Positions 34,490-43,910 are shown, counted from the stretch's first letter. The stretch is DNA of 64,000 bases from Njordibacter sp937773555 (GCF_047730085.1 NZ_CP159830.1:1054001-1118000), one strand, 5' to 3'. Numbers and translations: made by a program. The notes: generated by a model not told the origin, from the letters alone.

Positions 34490-35227
34490 ATGAGTGTGTC
34501 AGAAGTGGCGATGGTAAACGTGTTTAATGATACCAGTGAAGCGCAAATTTTATTGATTTGCGAACATGCGAGCAACTTTATTCCAGCTAAATTTAATGCT
34601 TTGGGTTTAACTCAGCAGCAGTTAGAAAGCCATATAGCATGGGACCCTGGCGCCATAGAAACGGCACAGGAGATGGCTATCTTGCTAGACGCTCCTTTAA
34701 TTTCAGCACCAGTATCTCGCTTGATTTATGACTGCAATCGTCCACCAGAATCGCCTACTGCCATTCCCCTTGCATCAGAAAACCAGCCTATACCCGGCAA
34801 TGCTAGCCTCTGCGAGGCGGATAAGCTAAGCAGAGTGACAGGCTATTATCGTCCCTTTGAAGCAGCTGTGGCAAAAAAAGTAGCATCTATGGAAATGCCT
34901 ATTATTATTACTATTCACTCGTTTACGCCAGTGTTTTTGGGGCAACGGCGCCAGGTTGAAATTGGTGTGCTACATGATAAAGATTCTCGCTTTGCCGATG
35001 CGTTCTTGCACCAGGTGTCAACGGATACTCGTTTTAATATTCAGCGTAATCAGCCTTATGCAGCCACCGATGGGGTCACCCACACATTAAAGCATCATGC
35101 CTTACCCCGTGGCTTAGCCAATGTCATGCTAGAAATCCGCAATGATCTAATTGCATCACCGGCACAGCGCGCGCAAATGGCATCCTACCTTGCTAAACAC
35201 CTAGTGTTGGCTTCACAGAGAATATAA
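34490..35227 (+). CDS. N-formylglutamate amidohydrolase family protein
   Basis: 245 residues, FGase family (zinc amidohydrolase related to HutG of the five-step histidine pathway). Seen: CEHASNFIPA near residue 19 with metal His/Glu, HIAWDPGA near 43, SRLIYDCNRP near 76, ITIHSFTPVF near 140 and MLEIRNDLI near 218. No other histidine-degradation genes are near, so it probably removes an acyl or formyl group from another compound. It is followed without a gap by the aldehyde dehydrogenase gene, first of a four-gene operon. Confidence 0.85.
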   Translation: MSVSEVAMVNVFNDTSEAQILLICEHASNFIPAKFNALGLTQQQLESHIAWDPGAIETAQEMAILLDAPLISAPVSRLIYDCNRPPESPTAIPLASENQPIPGNASLCEADKLSRVTGYYRPFEAAVAKKVASMEMPIIITIHSFTPVFLGQRRQVEIGVLHDKDSRFADAFLHQVSTDTRFNIQRNQPYAATDGVTHTLKHHALPRGLANVMLEIRNDLIASPAQRAQMASYLAKHLVLASQRI

Positions 35228-36619
35228 ATGTTAAACACGCAACAAACTATTTCACCCGTAGACGGAAGTATTTACCTTGAACGTGACTATGCCAACCCTG
35301 AGCAGATTACCCTTGCCTTAGACTTAGCTCATACAGCTCAAAAGGCATGGCGCAAGGTGTCACTTGATGAACGCAAAGCCCTGTGCACTTTGGCTGTGCA
35401 AGCGTTAGTGTCAAATAAACACCAGATCTCTCAAGAGCTTTGCTGGCAAATGGGGCGCCCGATTAAGTATGCCGCCGGGGAGGTAAACAGTTTTGCTGAA
35501 CGGGCAGACTATATGATTGCTATCGCCGAGACCACTCTTGCGCCCATACAGCAAGCTGAAAAAGAGGGATTTATACGCTATATCCGTAAAGAGCCTGTAG
35601 GCGTTATTTTAGTGATCGCCCCTTGGAACTTTCCTTTACACACGCCGATTAATGTAATTGTGCCGGCTTTACTGGCAGGCAACAGTGTCATCTTGAAACA
35701 CTCTAGCCAAACGCCACTTTGTGCTGAGCGAATCTGCCAAGCCTTTACTCAGGCAGGCTTGCCTGAGGGAGTACTGCAATACTTACATATGGACCATGAT
35801 TCCACGGAAACTTTAGTGGCCTCAGGTAAGGTTAATCATGTCGCCTTCACTGGCTCTGTGGCTGCTGGCCGAAAAATTGAACGGGCTGCTGCAGGTCAAT
35901 TTATTGGTGTGGGATTAGAGTTGGGAGGGAAAGATCCCGCTTACATTCGCGCTGATGCAGATTTGGACTATGCGATTGAATCTACTGTAGATGGAGCATT
36001 TTTTAATTCTGGGCAGTCTTGCTGCGGGTTAGAACGCATTTACGTGCATGAATCGGTGTATGACGCGTACCTAGACGGTTTTGTTGCTTTAACCAAAGGG
36101 CTTAATTTGGGGCGTCCTGACGACCCAGCCATTACTCTTGGGCCTATGGTGCGTTCTTCTGCTGCTGATTTTGTACGTCAGCAAATTGCTGACGCGCTCC
36201 AACAAGGAGCGGTAGCACAGATCAAACCCAGTGAATTTGCTATGGATCAATCTGGAAGCCCTTACATGGCGCCTCAAGTTCTAACGCAGGTAGACCATAG
36301 TATGCGGGTGATGACTGAAGAGAGCTTTGGTCCCGTGGTAGGCATTATGAAAGTGGCTAATGATGAAGAAGCCATTGGGTTAATGAATGATAGTGATTTA
36401 GGGTTAACTGCGGCCATTTTTACCCAAGATCTGGATACAGGTATTGCGCTGGGTGATCAAATTGAAACCGGTACTTTTTTTATTAACCGATGTGACTATC
36501 TTGATCCTGCATTGGCGTGGGCGGGTGTTAAAAACACTGGTAAAGGCTGCACCTTATCGAGTTTAGGTTTTGACGCTTTAACTCAGCCTAAATCGTACCA
36601 TATTAAAACTAAATTATAG
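35228..36619 (+). CDS. NAD-dependent aldehyde dehydrogenase
   Basis: 463 residues, ALDH superfamily. Seen: APWNFPLHTP near residue 137, FTGSVAAGRKIE near 212, general-base Glu in LELGGKDPAY near 234 and the catalytic Cys in FNSGQSCCG near 267; EESFGPVVGI near 360. It would oxidise an aldehyde to the acid. The preceding gene ends one base before its start and the GMC oxidoreductase gene begins 8 bases after its end, so the aldehyde is probably the product of the GMC enzyme. Substrate unknown. Confidence 0.9.
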   Translation: MLNTQQTISPVDGSIYLERDYANPEQITLALDLAHTAQKAWRKVSLDERKALCTLAVQALVSNKHQISQELCWQMGRPIKYAAGEVNSFAERADYMIAIAETTLAPIQQAEKEGFIRYIRKEPVGVILVIAPWNFPLHTPINVIVPALLAGNSVILKHSSQTPLCAERICQAFTQAGLPEGVLQYLHMDHDSTETLVASGKVNHVAFTGSVAAGRKIERAAAGQFIGVGLELGGKDPAYIRADADLDYAIESTVDGAFFNSGQSCCGLERIYVHESVYDAYLDGFVALTKGLNLGRPDDPAITLGPMVRSSAADFVRQQIADALQQGAVAQIKPSEFAMDQSGSPYMAPQVLTQVDHSMRVMTEESFGPVVGIMKVANDEEAIGLMNDSDLGLTAAIFTQDLDTGIALGDQIETGTFFINRCDYLDPALAWAGVKNTGKGCTLSSLGFDALTQPKSYHIKTKL

Positions 36620-36627
36620 GCAGATGT

Positions 36628-38244
36628 ATGACCACATTTGATTACATTATTGTAGGTGCCGGCTCAGCAGGCTGCGTGGTGGCTAACAGACTTAGCGCCA
36701 ACCCCAACATTAGCGTGTGCCTGGTTGAAGCGGGTGGCAATGGGAAAAGCCCTTGGGTGAGTATTCCAGCGGGCATTTTTGGTTTGTACGGCAATAAAAA
36801 ATATGATTACAGCTTTGTCACTGTACCGCAGAAAAACCTCTGTAATCGAGTGATGGACGTTAACCGTGGTAAAGCCCTTGGAGGCTCCAGCGCTATTAAC
36901 AGCATGGTCTACATTCGAGGTAATCGTAATGATTATGATGGTTGGTCGGCTTTGGGGTGTGATGGCTGGTGCTATGACGATGTTTTGCCTGTATTCAAAA
37001 AAATGGAGGCTAATCAAATTGGTCAAAGTGCTGAATATCATGGTTTTGATGGCGAGTTACAGGTGTCTAAACAGCAGGATGCAAATAAGGTAGGCAAGGT
37101 GTTTGTAGCGGCTGGTAAAGCCGCGGGGTTGCCAGAAAATACAGACTTTAACGGCGTATCCCAGTTGGGGTTGGGCATTTATAACGTTAAGCAAGACCGT
37201 GGCCAGCGGGTGAGTAGCTATACAGCATTTGTAAAGCCTATTGAAAACCGCACTAACCTAACCATTATGACTCATACACAAGCTTTAGATCTCATCATTT
37301 CAGGTAACAAGACAGAGGGCCTAATGGTTGAACGCGCTGGCGTGCAACAGCAGTTATCTTGTAATAAAGAAGTCATTCTTTGTGGTGGTACCATTTTGTC
37401 ACCACGCATTTTATTGGCTTCAGGAATTGGCAATAAAGAGGAGTTGCGACAGTTAGGCATTGACTGTCACCACCACGTGCCGGGTGTGGGTGAGAACCTG
37501 CAGGATCATATAGATAGCATGGTTACTGTCCGGTCTTCAAAGGCAGACTCTATGGGTGTATCGTTTAAAACGTTATTACCCCATGTATTACCCGCACCGT
37601 TTAAATATTTTCTGGGCCGCAAGGGCTGGTGGACAACCAATTATGTAGAGGCCGGTGGTTTTGCAAAAACTACGCTAGCGATAGATGCTGATACTGACCC
37701 CGATATCCAATTTCACTTTGCTCCTTTGTATCGCAGCCACAGAGGTAAGAAATTTGAGTGGGGGCATGGCTATTCGGTGTTCACCTGTGTGCTGCGCCCA
37801 ATAAGCCGTGGCAGTGTTAAGTTAGCCAATGATGGTAGTAAACGCAATGTGCTGATTGACTATAACTTTTTTGCCCACGAACAAGATCAGCAAACGTTGG
37901 TGGAAGGTGTTAAAAAGGCTCGCGAAATACTAGCCTCCCCAGAGTTTGATCATTTGCGCGGTGAAGAAATGGCGCCTGGTGAAGAGGTTCAAACCGATGC
38001 TCAGATCCTTGACTACCTGCGCCATACCGCCACTACTGTATATCATCCAGTGGGTACGTGTAAGATGGGTACGGACTCTATGTCAGTAGTTGACCCAGCA
38101 ACACTAAAAGTTATTGGTATGGACAATTTACGGGTTATGGACGCCTCTATTATGCCGTGCTTGACCAGTGGTAATACCTCAGCGCCAACCATGATGATTG
38201 CCGAGCGCGGCGCTGCGATGGTGTTGGCTGAACACCATCGCTAA
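36628..38244 (+). CDS. GMC family FAD oxidoreductase (choline dehydrogenase-like)
   Basis: 538 residues. FAD-binding GAGSAGCVVANRLS at residue 8, GMC signature 1 GKALGGSSAINSMVYIRG near 84, signature 2 GTILSPRILLASGIG near 252, and the C-terminal active-site region YHPVGTCKMG with catalytic His near 470 plus NTSAPTMMIAERGA. Such enzymes oxidise primary alcohols, including choline, to aldehydes. Together with the aldehyde dehydrogenase it gives an alcohol-to-acid route. It is choline-dehydrogenase-like but membership of the true BetA group is not proven. Confidence 0.9.
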   Translation: MTTFDYIIVGAGSAGCVVANRLSANPNISVCLVEAGGNGKSPWVSIPAGIFGLYGNKKYDYSFVTVPQKNLCNRVMDVNRGKALGGSSAINSMVYIRGNRNDYDGWSALGCDGWCYDDVLPVFKKMEANQIGQSAEYHGFDGELQVSKQQDANKVGKVFVAAGKAAGLPENTDFNGVSQLGLGIYNVKQDRGQRVSSYTAFVKPIENRTNLTIMTHTQALDLIISGNKTEGLMVERAGVQQQLSCNKEVILCGGTILSPRILLASGIGNKEELRQLGIDCHHHVPGVGENLQDHIDSMVTVRSSKADSMGVSFKTLLPHVLPAPFKYFLGRKGWWTTNYVEAGGFAKTTLAIDADTDPDIQFHFAPLYRSHRGKKFEWGHGYSVFTCVLRPISRGSVKLANDGSKRNVLIDYNFFAHEQDQQTLVEGVKKAREILASPEFDHLRGEEMAPGEEVQTDAQILDYLRHTATTVYHPVGTCKMGTDSMSVVDPATLKVIGMDNLRVMDASIMPCLTSGNTSAPTMMIAERGAAMVLAEHHR

Positions 38245-38260
38245 CGAGAACAATACAAGC

Positions 38261-39514
38261 ATGAAAGAAGCCTGTTTAAAGCCTCAAGATGTGGTTATTA
38301 TTGGTGCCGGTTTTGTCGGTGTTGCCACTGCAATGTGGTTACAAAAAAGTGGTCATAAGGTGACTTTAATAGACCCAAAACCATTTGAAGAAGGGGCTTA
38401 TTTTGGCAATGCGTGCACTATTGCAACTTACGCTAATATTCCTGTAGGTACGCCCAGCACCATTAAACAAATCCCTAAACTATTATTCAACCCCAACAGC
38501 CCTTTATCAATTGACTGGTCATATTTACCCTGGCTTACACCTTGGTTATTACGCTTTGCTTGGGCTAGCAGGCCCTCTCAGGTGGAAAAAATCGGCCATC
38601 AGTTAAGTGTCCTCTTAAGTCATTCCCACAGTGCTTTAGCCCCACTAATTGAGGCTGCTAATGGGCATGACTTAGTCGCCACAAACGGCACTTTATATTT
38701 ATATGGCAGCGAGGCTGGTTTTGTTAAAGCAAAGCCTGACATTGATTTAAGGCGCCGTCATGGCATTTCAGTGACAGAACTAACGAAGGCTGAAGTTGGA
38801 GATTTAGAACCGCATTTAAAGCCGATTTATGCCCGGGGTTTATTTTTTGAAAATGCGCAACACTTACTCAGCCCTTTAGACTTATTAAAGCGTATGGGGG
38901 AGTCAGTGATTACCAATGGTGGCAAAATCATTAGCAATAAGGCACTGGGTATTGATCGTGTTAGTGCGAATGAGCTCAAGGTGCAGTTGCAAGATTCGAG
39001 CGTGTTATGCAATAAAGTGGTGGTGGCTGCAGGTGCTTGGTCAAAGTCTTTGGCACAGCAGGTAGGCGATAAACTACCCCTGGATACGGAGCAGGGCTAT
39101 CATGTAATGTATCAGGGCGCACAGCAGGTTCTCAATCGGCCGGTCGGTTGGGCTGACGTGGGCTTTTACATGACGCCTATGAATGATGGTTTAAGAGCCG
39201 CTGGCACCGTTGAGTTAGCTGGTCTTAATAACCCCACTAACCCAAGGCGCTTAAAGCTCATTGCAGACACCGTAAAAACATTATTGCCACAACTAAAAGA
39301 CCATGATGGCGAGTGGACTGGTTTTAGACCTTCCATGCCTGACTCTATGCCCGTTATTGGCCAGTCAAGTAAAGATGCAGACATCTATTACGCTTTTGGC
39401 CATGGCCATATTGGTGTCACCTTATCGGGCATTACCGGTAAGTTAATTAGTGAGCTTATAGATGACAAGCCCTGTAGCGTTGATATATCGGCCTTTGCAG
39501 CGCAACGCTTTTAA
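38261..39514 (+). CDS. DadA-like FAD-dependent amino acid/amine oxidase
   Basis: 417 residues from ATG 38261, 16 bases after the GMC stop; the frame from 38198 would overlap that gene. DAO family: VVIIGAGFVGVATAMWL near residue 10, the second FAD segment GNACTIATYANIPVG near 46, VVVAAGAWSKSLAQQV near 250 and FGHGHIGVTLSGITGKLI near 375. Related enzymes oxidise D-amino acids, sarcosine or glycine-like N-substituted compounds. It is the last gene of the operon and is convergent with the HD-domain gene (32 bases). Substrate not known. Confidence 0.87.
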   Translation: MKEACLKPQDVVIIGAGFVGVATAMWLQKSGHKVTLIDPKPFEEGAYFGNACTIATYANIPVGTPSTIKQIPKLLFNPNSPLSIDWSYLPWLTPWLLRFAWASRPSQVEKIGHQLSVLLSHSHSALAPLIEAANGHDLVATNGTLYLYGSEAGFVKAKPDIDLRRRHGISVTELTKAEVGDLEPHLKPIYARGLFFENAQHLLSPLDLLKRMGESVITNGGKIISNKALGIDRVSANELKVQLQDSSVLCNKVVVAAGAWSKSLAQQVGDKLPLDTEQGYHVMYQGAQQVLNRPVGWADVGFYMTPMNDGLRAAGTVELAGLNNPTNPRRLKLIADTVKTLLPQLKDHDGEWTGFRPSMPDSMPVIGQSSKDADIYYAFGHGHIGVTLSGITGKLISELIDDKPCSVDISAFAAQRF

Positions 39515-39546
39515 CCCGGATGTTCCCTCTTTAAAGATGAAATGGC

Positions 39547-40161
39547 TTAAGAGGCAGCCAATGCTTTAGGTAACCCTTGGTTATCAGCAGGTTTGATAAA
39601 TTCTGCAGCATAGGCTTTGCGCGCAAATACGCGTTCTAAAAATGGTACAAAAAAGTCTAATTGTTGGCTGTCATAGTTAGGATCAAAACAATTTTGATCC
39701 CAGCGTTCGCAAAAATCCACTGCAGTTTGGTAATAAGGATGATCACGGTATTGGTCGCGCTCGTTGGGGTTCCAACCGGTTAAATGGTGCGCGTAGTAAA
39801 TCATTTGAAATGCCCCGTGGTGCTCAATGACCCAAGTCACCTCCTCGCTAACAAAAGGGCGAATGATTTCTGCAGCCATTCGGTCATGATTTTGTGGTGC
39901 CAGACCATCACCAATATCATGTAACAAAGCGGCTACTACCCAATCGTCATTTGCACCGTCTCTCCATGCTCTGGTAGCAGACTGCAAACCGTGCTCTAAG
40001 CGGCTAATAAGATAGCCATCGATGCTGTCTTGGCCTTGACGTTCAAGTTCGTCATGCAATCGCTGAGCTGTTTTGGTATAAAACGAGTGCTCTAGGGCTT
40101 GCAACATTGCGTAATCTTGGCGAGTGCCATGTTTCATTTGAGTAAAACTAACGGTGGCCAT
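39547..40161 (-). CDS. HD-domain oxygenase, PhnZ/TmpB-like
   Basis: 204 residues from ATG 40161, which has GGAG nine bases upstream; the longer frame overlaps the partner gene. Metal ligands of a mixed-valent diiron HD oxygenase are in place: Glu56-His57 (RLEHGLQ), His81-Asp82 (LLHDIGD), His92, His114/His115 and Asp155 (RWDQN). PhnZ and TmpB, with this layout, split the carbon-phosphorus bond of hydroxylated aminophosphonates; myo-inositol oxygenase is a more distant cousin. The adjacent upstream gene is a 2OG dioxygenase, the usual partner. Substrate is inference; no phosphonate transporter is near. Confidence 0.72.
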   Translation of the reverse strand: MATVSFTQMKHGTRQDYAMLQALEHSFYTKTAQRLHDELERQGQDSIDGYLISRLEHGLQSATRAWRDGANDDWVVAALLHDIGDGLAPQNHDRMAAEIIRPFVSEEVTWVIEHHGAFQMIYYAHHLTGWNPNERDQYRDHPYYQTAVDFCERWDQNCFDPNYDSQQLDFFVPFLERVFARKAYAAEFIKPADNQGLPKALAAS

Positions 40162-40180
40162 TGCTTGTGCTCCAGTTTTA

Positions 40181-40972
40181 TTAGGTTGTATTGCCTTGGA
40201 TGCCTTTAAGTTTATCATCTAAGGCTTTTTGTTTTTGCCATGCCTTGCTATCAAAATTGCTCTGAGCCGGTTGGTCTGTTTGGAAGTGGCCATAGTGATC
40301 AACGCCCCTTACTAACATTGCAGAATCTTGTCGTTGTTTAAGTTGTTTTACAGCGGGGCTAATATATTGAATGTTAAGGCCAATACGGCGGTCATTAGTG
40401 AGGTTGGGCTGGGAACAATGAATGGTCCACCCATGATGAAACGAGGCTTGTCCTGCTTTGAGGCTTGCGGCGATGCTTTGATTAGGGTCTATGTCATTAA
40501 TAGTTTGCCCGCTTAGCAACACATTATTGTTATCTTGTGTGTTGTGGTGTTTTTGTTGTCCGTGTTTGTGACTACCAGGAATCATATGCATACAGCCACT
40601 GGCTTCGCTAGCGTCAGACAGTGCTAGCCAAACACTTACTTGGGCGGCTGAATCTAATCCCCAATAAGTGAGGTCTTGGTGCCAGCTTACGTGACTTTTT
40701 GTATTAGCTTCTTTAACAATATAAGCTGCGCTATAAAGCAATATATCTGGACCAATCAGTTGCTCAACAATATTAAGAATCTTAGGTAAAATAGCTAGTT
40801 GATACGTTGAATGCATTGCTGTGTGGGCTTTAAATTGATAATGCATAGGCCCTCTCTCAGCCTCTACGGCCTCTAATATAGAGCGGTGGGCTAAGGCCTC
40901 TGAAGGCTTAATAATAGGCACTCCAGTTAAGAAACCTTGGGCATCATAAAGTGATTTAAAACGATTCACCAT
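40181..40972 (-). CDS. Fe(II)/2-oxoglutarate dioxygenase, phytanoyl-CoA dioxygenase family (PhnY/TmpA-like role)
   Basis: 263 residues, PhyH fold. The iron triad is His98-x-Asp100 (WHQDLTYWG) and His185 (HHGWTIHCSQP), with a 2OG-binding Arg near 196 (NDRRIGLN). Such enzymes hydroxylate small molecules. It is followed after 19 bases by the HD-domain oxygenase gene, an arrangement like phnY-phnZ and tmpA-tmpB, in which the dioxygenase adds the hydroxyl group and the HD enzyme cleaves next to it. The pair converges on the RpiR-controlled operon. Confidence 0.82.
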   Translation of the reverse strand: MVNRFKSLYDAQGFLTGVPIIKPSEALAHRSILEAVEAERGPMHYQFKAHTAMHSTYQLAILPKILNIVEQLIGPDILLYSAAYIVKEANTKSHVSWHQDLTYWGLDSAAQVSVWLALSDASEASGCMHMIPGSHKHGQQKHHNTQDNNNVLLSGQTINDIDPNQSIAASLKAGQASFHHGWTIHCSQPNLTNDRRIGLNIQYISPAVKQLKQRQDSAMLVRGVDHYGHFQTDQPAQSNFDSKAWQKQKALDDKLKGIQGNTT

Positions 40973-41230
40973 AACTAAGCTTCACTCTAATTTTGGCTGA
41001 AATAATGCCATTTTTCTGAGTGCTTAACAAGACTGCCGTAAGCAGGTGATTGGGGTTAAAAATAGCAATTATCAAGCAAGCCAAAGGTAACTAAGGTTTT
41101 ATCTGTTTAGCTATTTGGCGGGCCTAGAACAAGTGTCAGCTTTAGATCATCTGTATTTGCCAAAATTTGCTAACCATTGAATCCGCGGTAAGGTAGAATA
41201 AAGCTTCGATACATTATATATATTTGCTAT

Positions 41231-41554
41231 ATGGCCAGTTTGCATCAAGATGTTCTGCGAGAACTTGGGATTTTACAATTAGAATTGCAAACTATTGGCT
41301 TATGGAGTGATGTTGCGCCCTCTGAAAAAGCCCTGCTGAGCACTGAACCTTTTTGTTGTGACTTAATGAGCTTTGCCGAATGGTTACAATGGATTTTTAT
41401 TCCAAGGCTGAGCTACTTGGCAGAAACAGAAGGGCAGTTGCCTCGCAAAAGTGGTATTTTTCCGATGGCAGAAGGGGCCTTTAAAGATCTAGAAGATACT
41501 GTTAAAGGCCTAATGGGGAGTATCCAGCGAATGGATGCTTTGCTTACAGCATAA
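41231..41554 (+). CDS. yqcC: YqcC family protein (DUF446)
   Basis: 107 residues matching YqcC: helical, with LQTIGLWSDVAP near residue 19, ALLSTEPFCCDLMSFAEWLQWIFIPRL near 36 and GIFPMAEGAF near 77. In enterobacteria the gene is usually beside truC (tRNA pseudouridine synthase); here truC is absent and the gene stands alone. Function unknown. Confidence 0.85.
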   Translation: MASLHQDVLRELGILQLELQTIGLWSDVAPSEKALLSTEPFCCDLMSFAEWLQWIFIPRLSYLAETEGQLPRKSGIFPMAEGAFKDLEDTVKGLMGSIQRMDALLTA

Positions 41555-41582
41555 CTAGTAACGCCGTACCTTAAGCCTTGAT

Positions 41583-41993
41583 TTACGCAGAATAGCGTTG
41601 ACCTATCCAACCTCCAATAATCAATGCTGGCAAAAATACCATAGCTTCAGAAGGGTTAATCATAGCGTTAATGATGCCAGGGCCAGGACAATAACCACTG
41701 AGTCCCCAACCAATACCAAACAAACTTGCCCCTAAAATTAAACGCCGATCAATACTGGTTTTAACAGCCATGTAAAAGCGGTCAGAAAATAAGGGTGTTT
41801 TACGTTTCATAATAAAGTGTGTTGTGAATAAAGTGACTGCCACAGCTCCACCCATAACGAAGGCTAAGCTTGCGTCCCAATTGCCAAATGGGTCAAGGAA
41901 ATTCTGCACTTTAACCGGGTTTACCATTTCTGAGATCACTAGGCCGGCACCAAAAATAAGGCCAGATATGAGAGCGATAATTAAACGTTGCAT
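41583..41993 (-). CDS. YeeE/YedE family membrane protein, second half-gene
   Basis: 136 residues from ATG 41993, which follows AAGGAAGGATC; the frame extended to 42122 overlaps the partner gene. About four membrane helices; conserved LFGIGWGLSGYCPGPGI near residue 95 holds the Cys used for thiosulfate or sulfur transfer in YeeE proteins, and NPVKVQNFLDPFG near 27 is typical of this half. With the upstream gene it makes a two-subunit version of the YeeE/YedE sulfur transporter. Separation of 13 bases supports co-expression. Confidence 0.85.
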   Translation of the reverse strand: MQRLIIALISGLIFGAGLVISEMVNPVKVQNFLDPFGNWDASLAFVMGGAVAVTLFTTHFIMKRKTPLFSDRFYMAVKTSIDRRLILGASLFGIGWGLSGYCPGPGIINAMINPSEAMVFLPALIIGGWIGQRYSA

Positions 41994-42006
41994 GTTTGAT
42001 CCTTCC

Positions 42007-42426
42007 TTATGCCATAAAACTGCGTAATACAGTGACTGTAATAATGCCTGTGGCCACAAAGGTGACTGTAGCAGCAATAGACCTACCTGCCATTGAGCCA
42101 ATGCCACAGACCCCATGCCCACTGGTGCAACCGTTGCCTATGCGTGTGCCTATACCGACAGCTAAACCTGAAACGACGAGCAAAATAGGTGAATAACCGT
42201 TGCGTAATTCAAATGCTGCAGGCAGCATCAAATAACCACCCCCAAGAAGGCCTAAAAGAAAAGCTATGCGCCAGCCGCTTTCAGAACTGCTGAGTGGGTT
42301 AAATAACAAATTGTATAGAATGCCACTAATGCCCGCGATGCGGCCATTAAACGCCAGCAGCAATGCAGCGCTTATGCCTATTAAAATACCACCGATAAGG
42401 GGCTGTATTGGGAATGCTTCAAGCAT
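42007..42426 (-). CDS. YeeE/YedE family membrane protein, first half-gene
   Basis: 139 residues with about four membrane helices: IGGILIGISAALLLAFNGRIAGISG at the start and GTRIGNGCTSGHGVCG near residue 93 with the conserved Cys pair. It is the N-terminal half equivalent of YeeE, a thiosulfate importer, and precedes the second half-gene in the same leftward unit. No TusA or SoxYZ gene is nearby, so the sulfur acceptor is unknown. Confidence 0.85.
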   Translation of the reverse strand: MLEAFPIQPLIGGILIGISAALLLAFNGRIAGISGILYNLLFNPLSSSESGWRIAFLLGLLGGGYLMLPAAFELRNGYSPILLVVSGLAVGIGTRIGNGCTSGHGVCGIGSMAGRSIAATVTFVATGIITVTVLRSFMA

Positions 42427-42635
42427 GATTTAAACCTTTTATATTAGATAAAGCTAATTAAATTATACGTTAATAAATTCAGCTGTGTCAATTGCGTATA
42501 CCGCTAGAACATAAGTTGTTTGTAAAAAATTTGGGTTTACTAGGAAAAAGCAAGCAACTGAGTGTCAACAAACGCTTCATATCGTGCTATGTTTAGCATT
42601 GTAAATTTGATGCTAATAATGTGGACACTCAGTAA

Positions 42636-43880
42636 ATGCCAAGAAATGACGATATCGGTGATTTGCCTAGCTTAATGCCCGATTCAGATGAAATTAAAGG
42701 GACTCGAAAACAGTCTTCTTCAGCTTCGGTAGGGGGTAATACTAATCTTGCAGGTGGTAATGCTAATAATGAAGGTGCCGATGGTTCCTCTAGGCGAGGT
42801 GGTCGGGATAGTGGCAGGCCCATTGCGTCTCCGCGTGCAATGCAGCCTAGTTCTCCTCAAATAGTAGCAAAGAATAATGGAATTCTATGGGTTTTGGTTG
42901 TCAGCATGTTTTTTGGTGTGCTGGGTGGTGGTTATTGGTCTTATAACAAACTAACAGATGTGGACCTGCTCTTGATGGTGTCTCGTGGAGAGCTTGATCA
43001 TGCGCGTAAACGCATTGGTGAATTGGAAGCCTTGGTAGTAGCAACAGATGTTAACTCAAATAAATCTGGTACTGTTGTTCAAGCACAGGTAAGGCTTGTT
43101 GATAATAGGGCTAAAGAGCGTAATAAGTTCGTCGATACAGAGATTGATAAGTTGTGGGGTGTTGCCTACCGTAACAACCGCCCAGCGATAGAAGAAAATC
43201 AAAAGGCAATTGATAATAACACCGCAACAGTAAAGCAACATCAAGAGAAACTGAAGACTCAAAATGAGAAACTGAAGACTCAAAATGAGAAAGTGAGCCT
43301 TCAGCGATCCGCTATTGCTAAGCAGAAAGTCCAAATACAAGAAGCGAGTCAAAATGGTCAGCTGGTAGTGCAGCAGGTAGAAGATCAGCTAAATAAATTA
43401 CAATTGTTACAAGATAAATTATCTGGGGTGTTAAAGCGGGTTGCGTCGCAGGATAAAACCTTGTCAGACCAGCATAAAACTGACATTGGTCAAGCTCAGC
43501 TTGCTCAGCAGCATGCCAAAGATCTAGCGGCGCAAGATGAAACCTTGTCAGAACAGCGCGAAGCAAACCTAAGCCAAGCTTTGCGTCAACAACAATATGC
43601 CAGAGAGCTTACTGCTTTGACCGCTTCGGTGGAAACTTTATTGCAACAAATTGAAGGCTCTACCACGGATGATGATTTGGATATTATTACCAATCGAATT
43701 GGCATCCTTGAGAGCAAAGCTAGAGTGTTAACTGCGATCGAACAAAATGCTAGTGAAATGGACGAGCGAGTTTATTTGATGGAACAATCTGCTGAATCTG
43801 TAAGAGCTTTTCGCAGGGACACTAACCGACTTTTAAATGAACTCCAAAGTCAGATTCGAAACCTAGCTTATAGCCAGTAA
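42636..43880 (+). CDS. Membrane-anchored coiled-coil protein
   Basis: 414 residues. A disordered, Ser/Gly/Asn-rich cytoplasmic start (1-80) is followed by one membrane helix (about 85-107, ILWVLVVSMFFGVLGGG) and a long coiled coil (about 120-410). At 43245-43286 an exact 21-base tandem duplication gives two EKLKTQN heptads; a longer repeat DxTLSxQxxxxxxQA is seen near residues 270-310. No enzyme motif. Type II topology would put the coiled coil in the periplasm; a cell-envelope or division scaffold is possible but not shown. Confidence 0.75.
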   Translation: MPRNDDIGDLPSLMPDSDEIKGTRKQSSSASVGGNTNLAGGNANNEGADGSSRRGGRDSGRPIASPRAMQPSSPQIVAKNNGILWVLVVSMFFGVLGGGYWSYNKLTDVDLLLMVSRGELDHARKRIGELEALVVATDVNSNKSGTVVQAQVRLVDNRAKERNKFVDTEIDKLWGVAYRNNRPAIEENQKAIDNNTATVKQHQEKLKTQNEKLKTQNEKVSLQRSAIAKQKVQIQEASQNGQLVVQQVEDQLNKLQLLQDKLSGVLKRVASQDKTLSDQHKTDIGQAQLAQQHAKDLAAQDETLSEQREANLSQALRQQQYARELTALTASVETLLQQIEGSTTDDDLDIITNRIGILESKARVLTAIEQNASEMDERVYLMEQSAESVRAFRRDTNRLLNELQSQIRNLAYSQ

Positions 43881-43910
43881 TCAAGCGGGATAAACCCAAA
43901 GGACTTTTGC

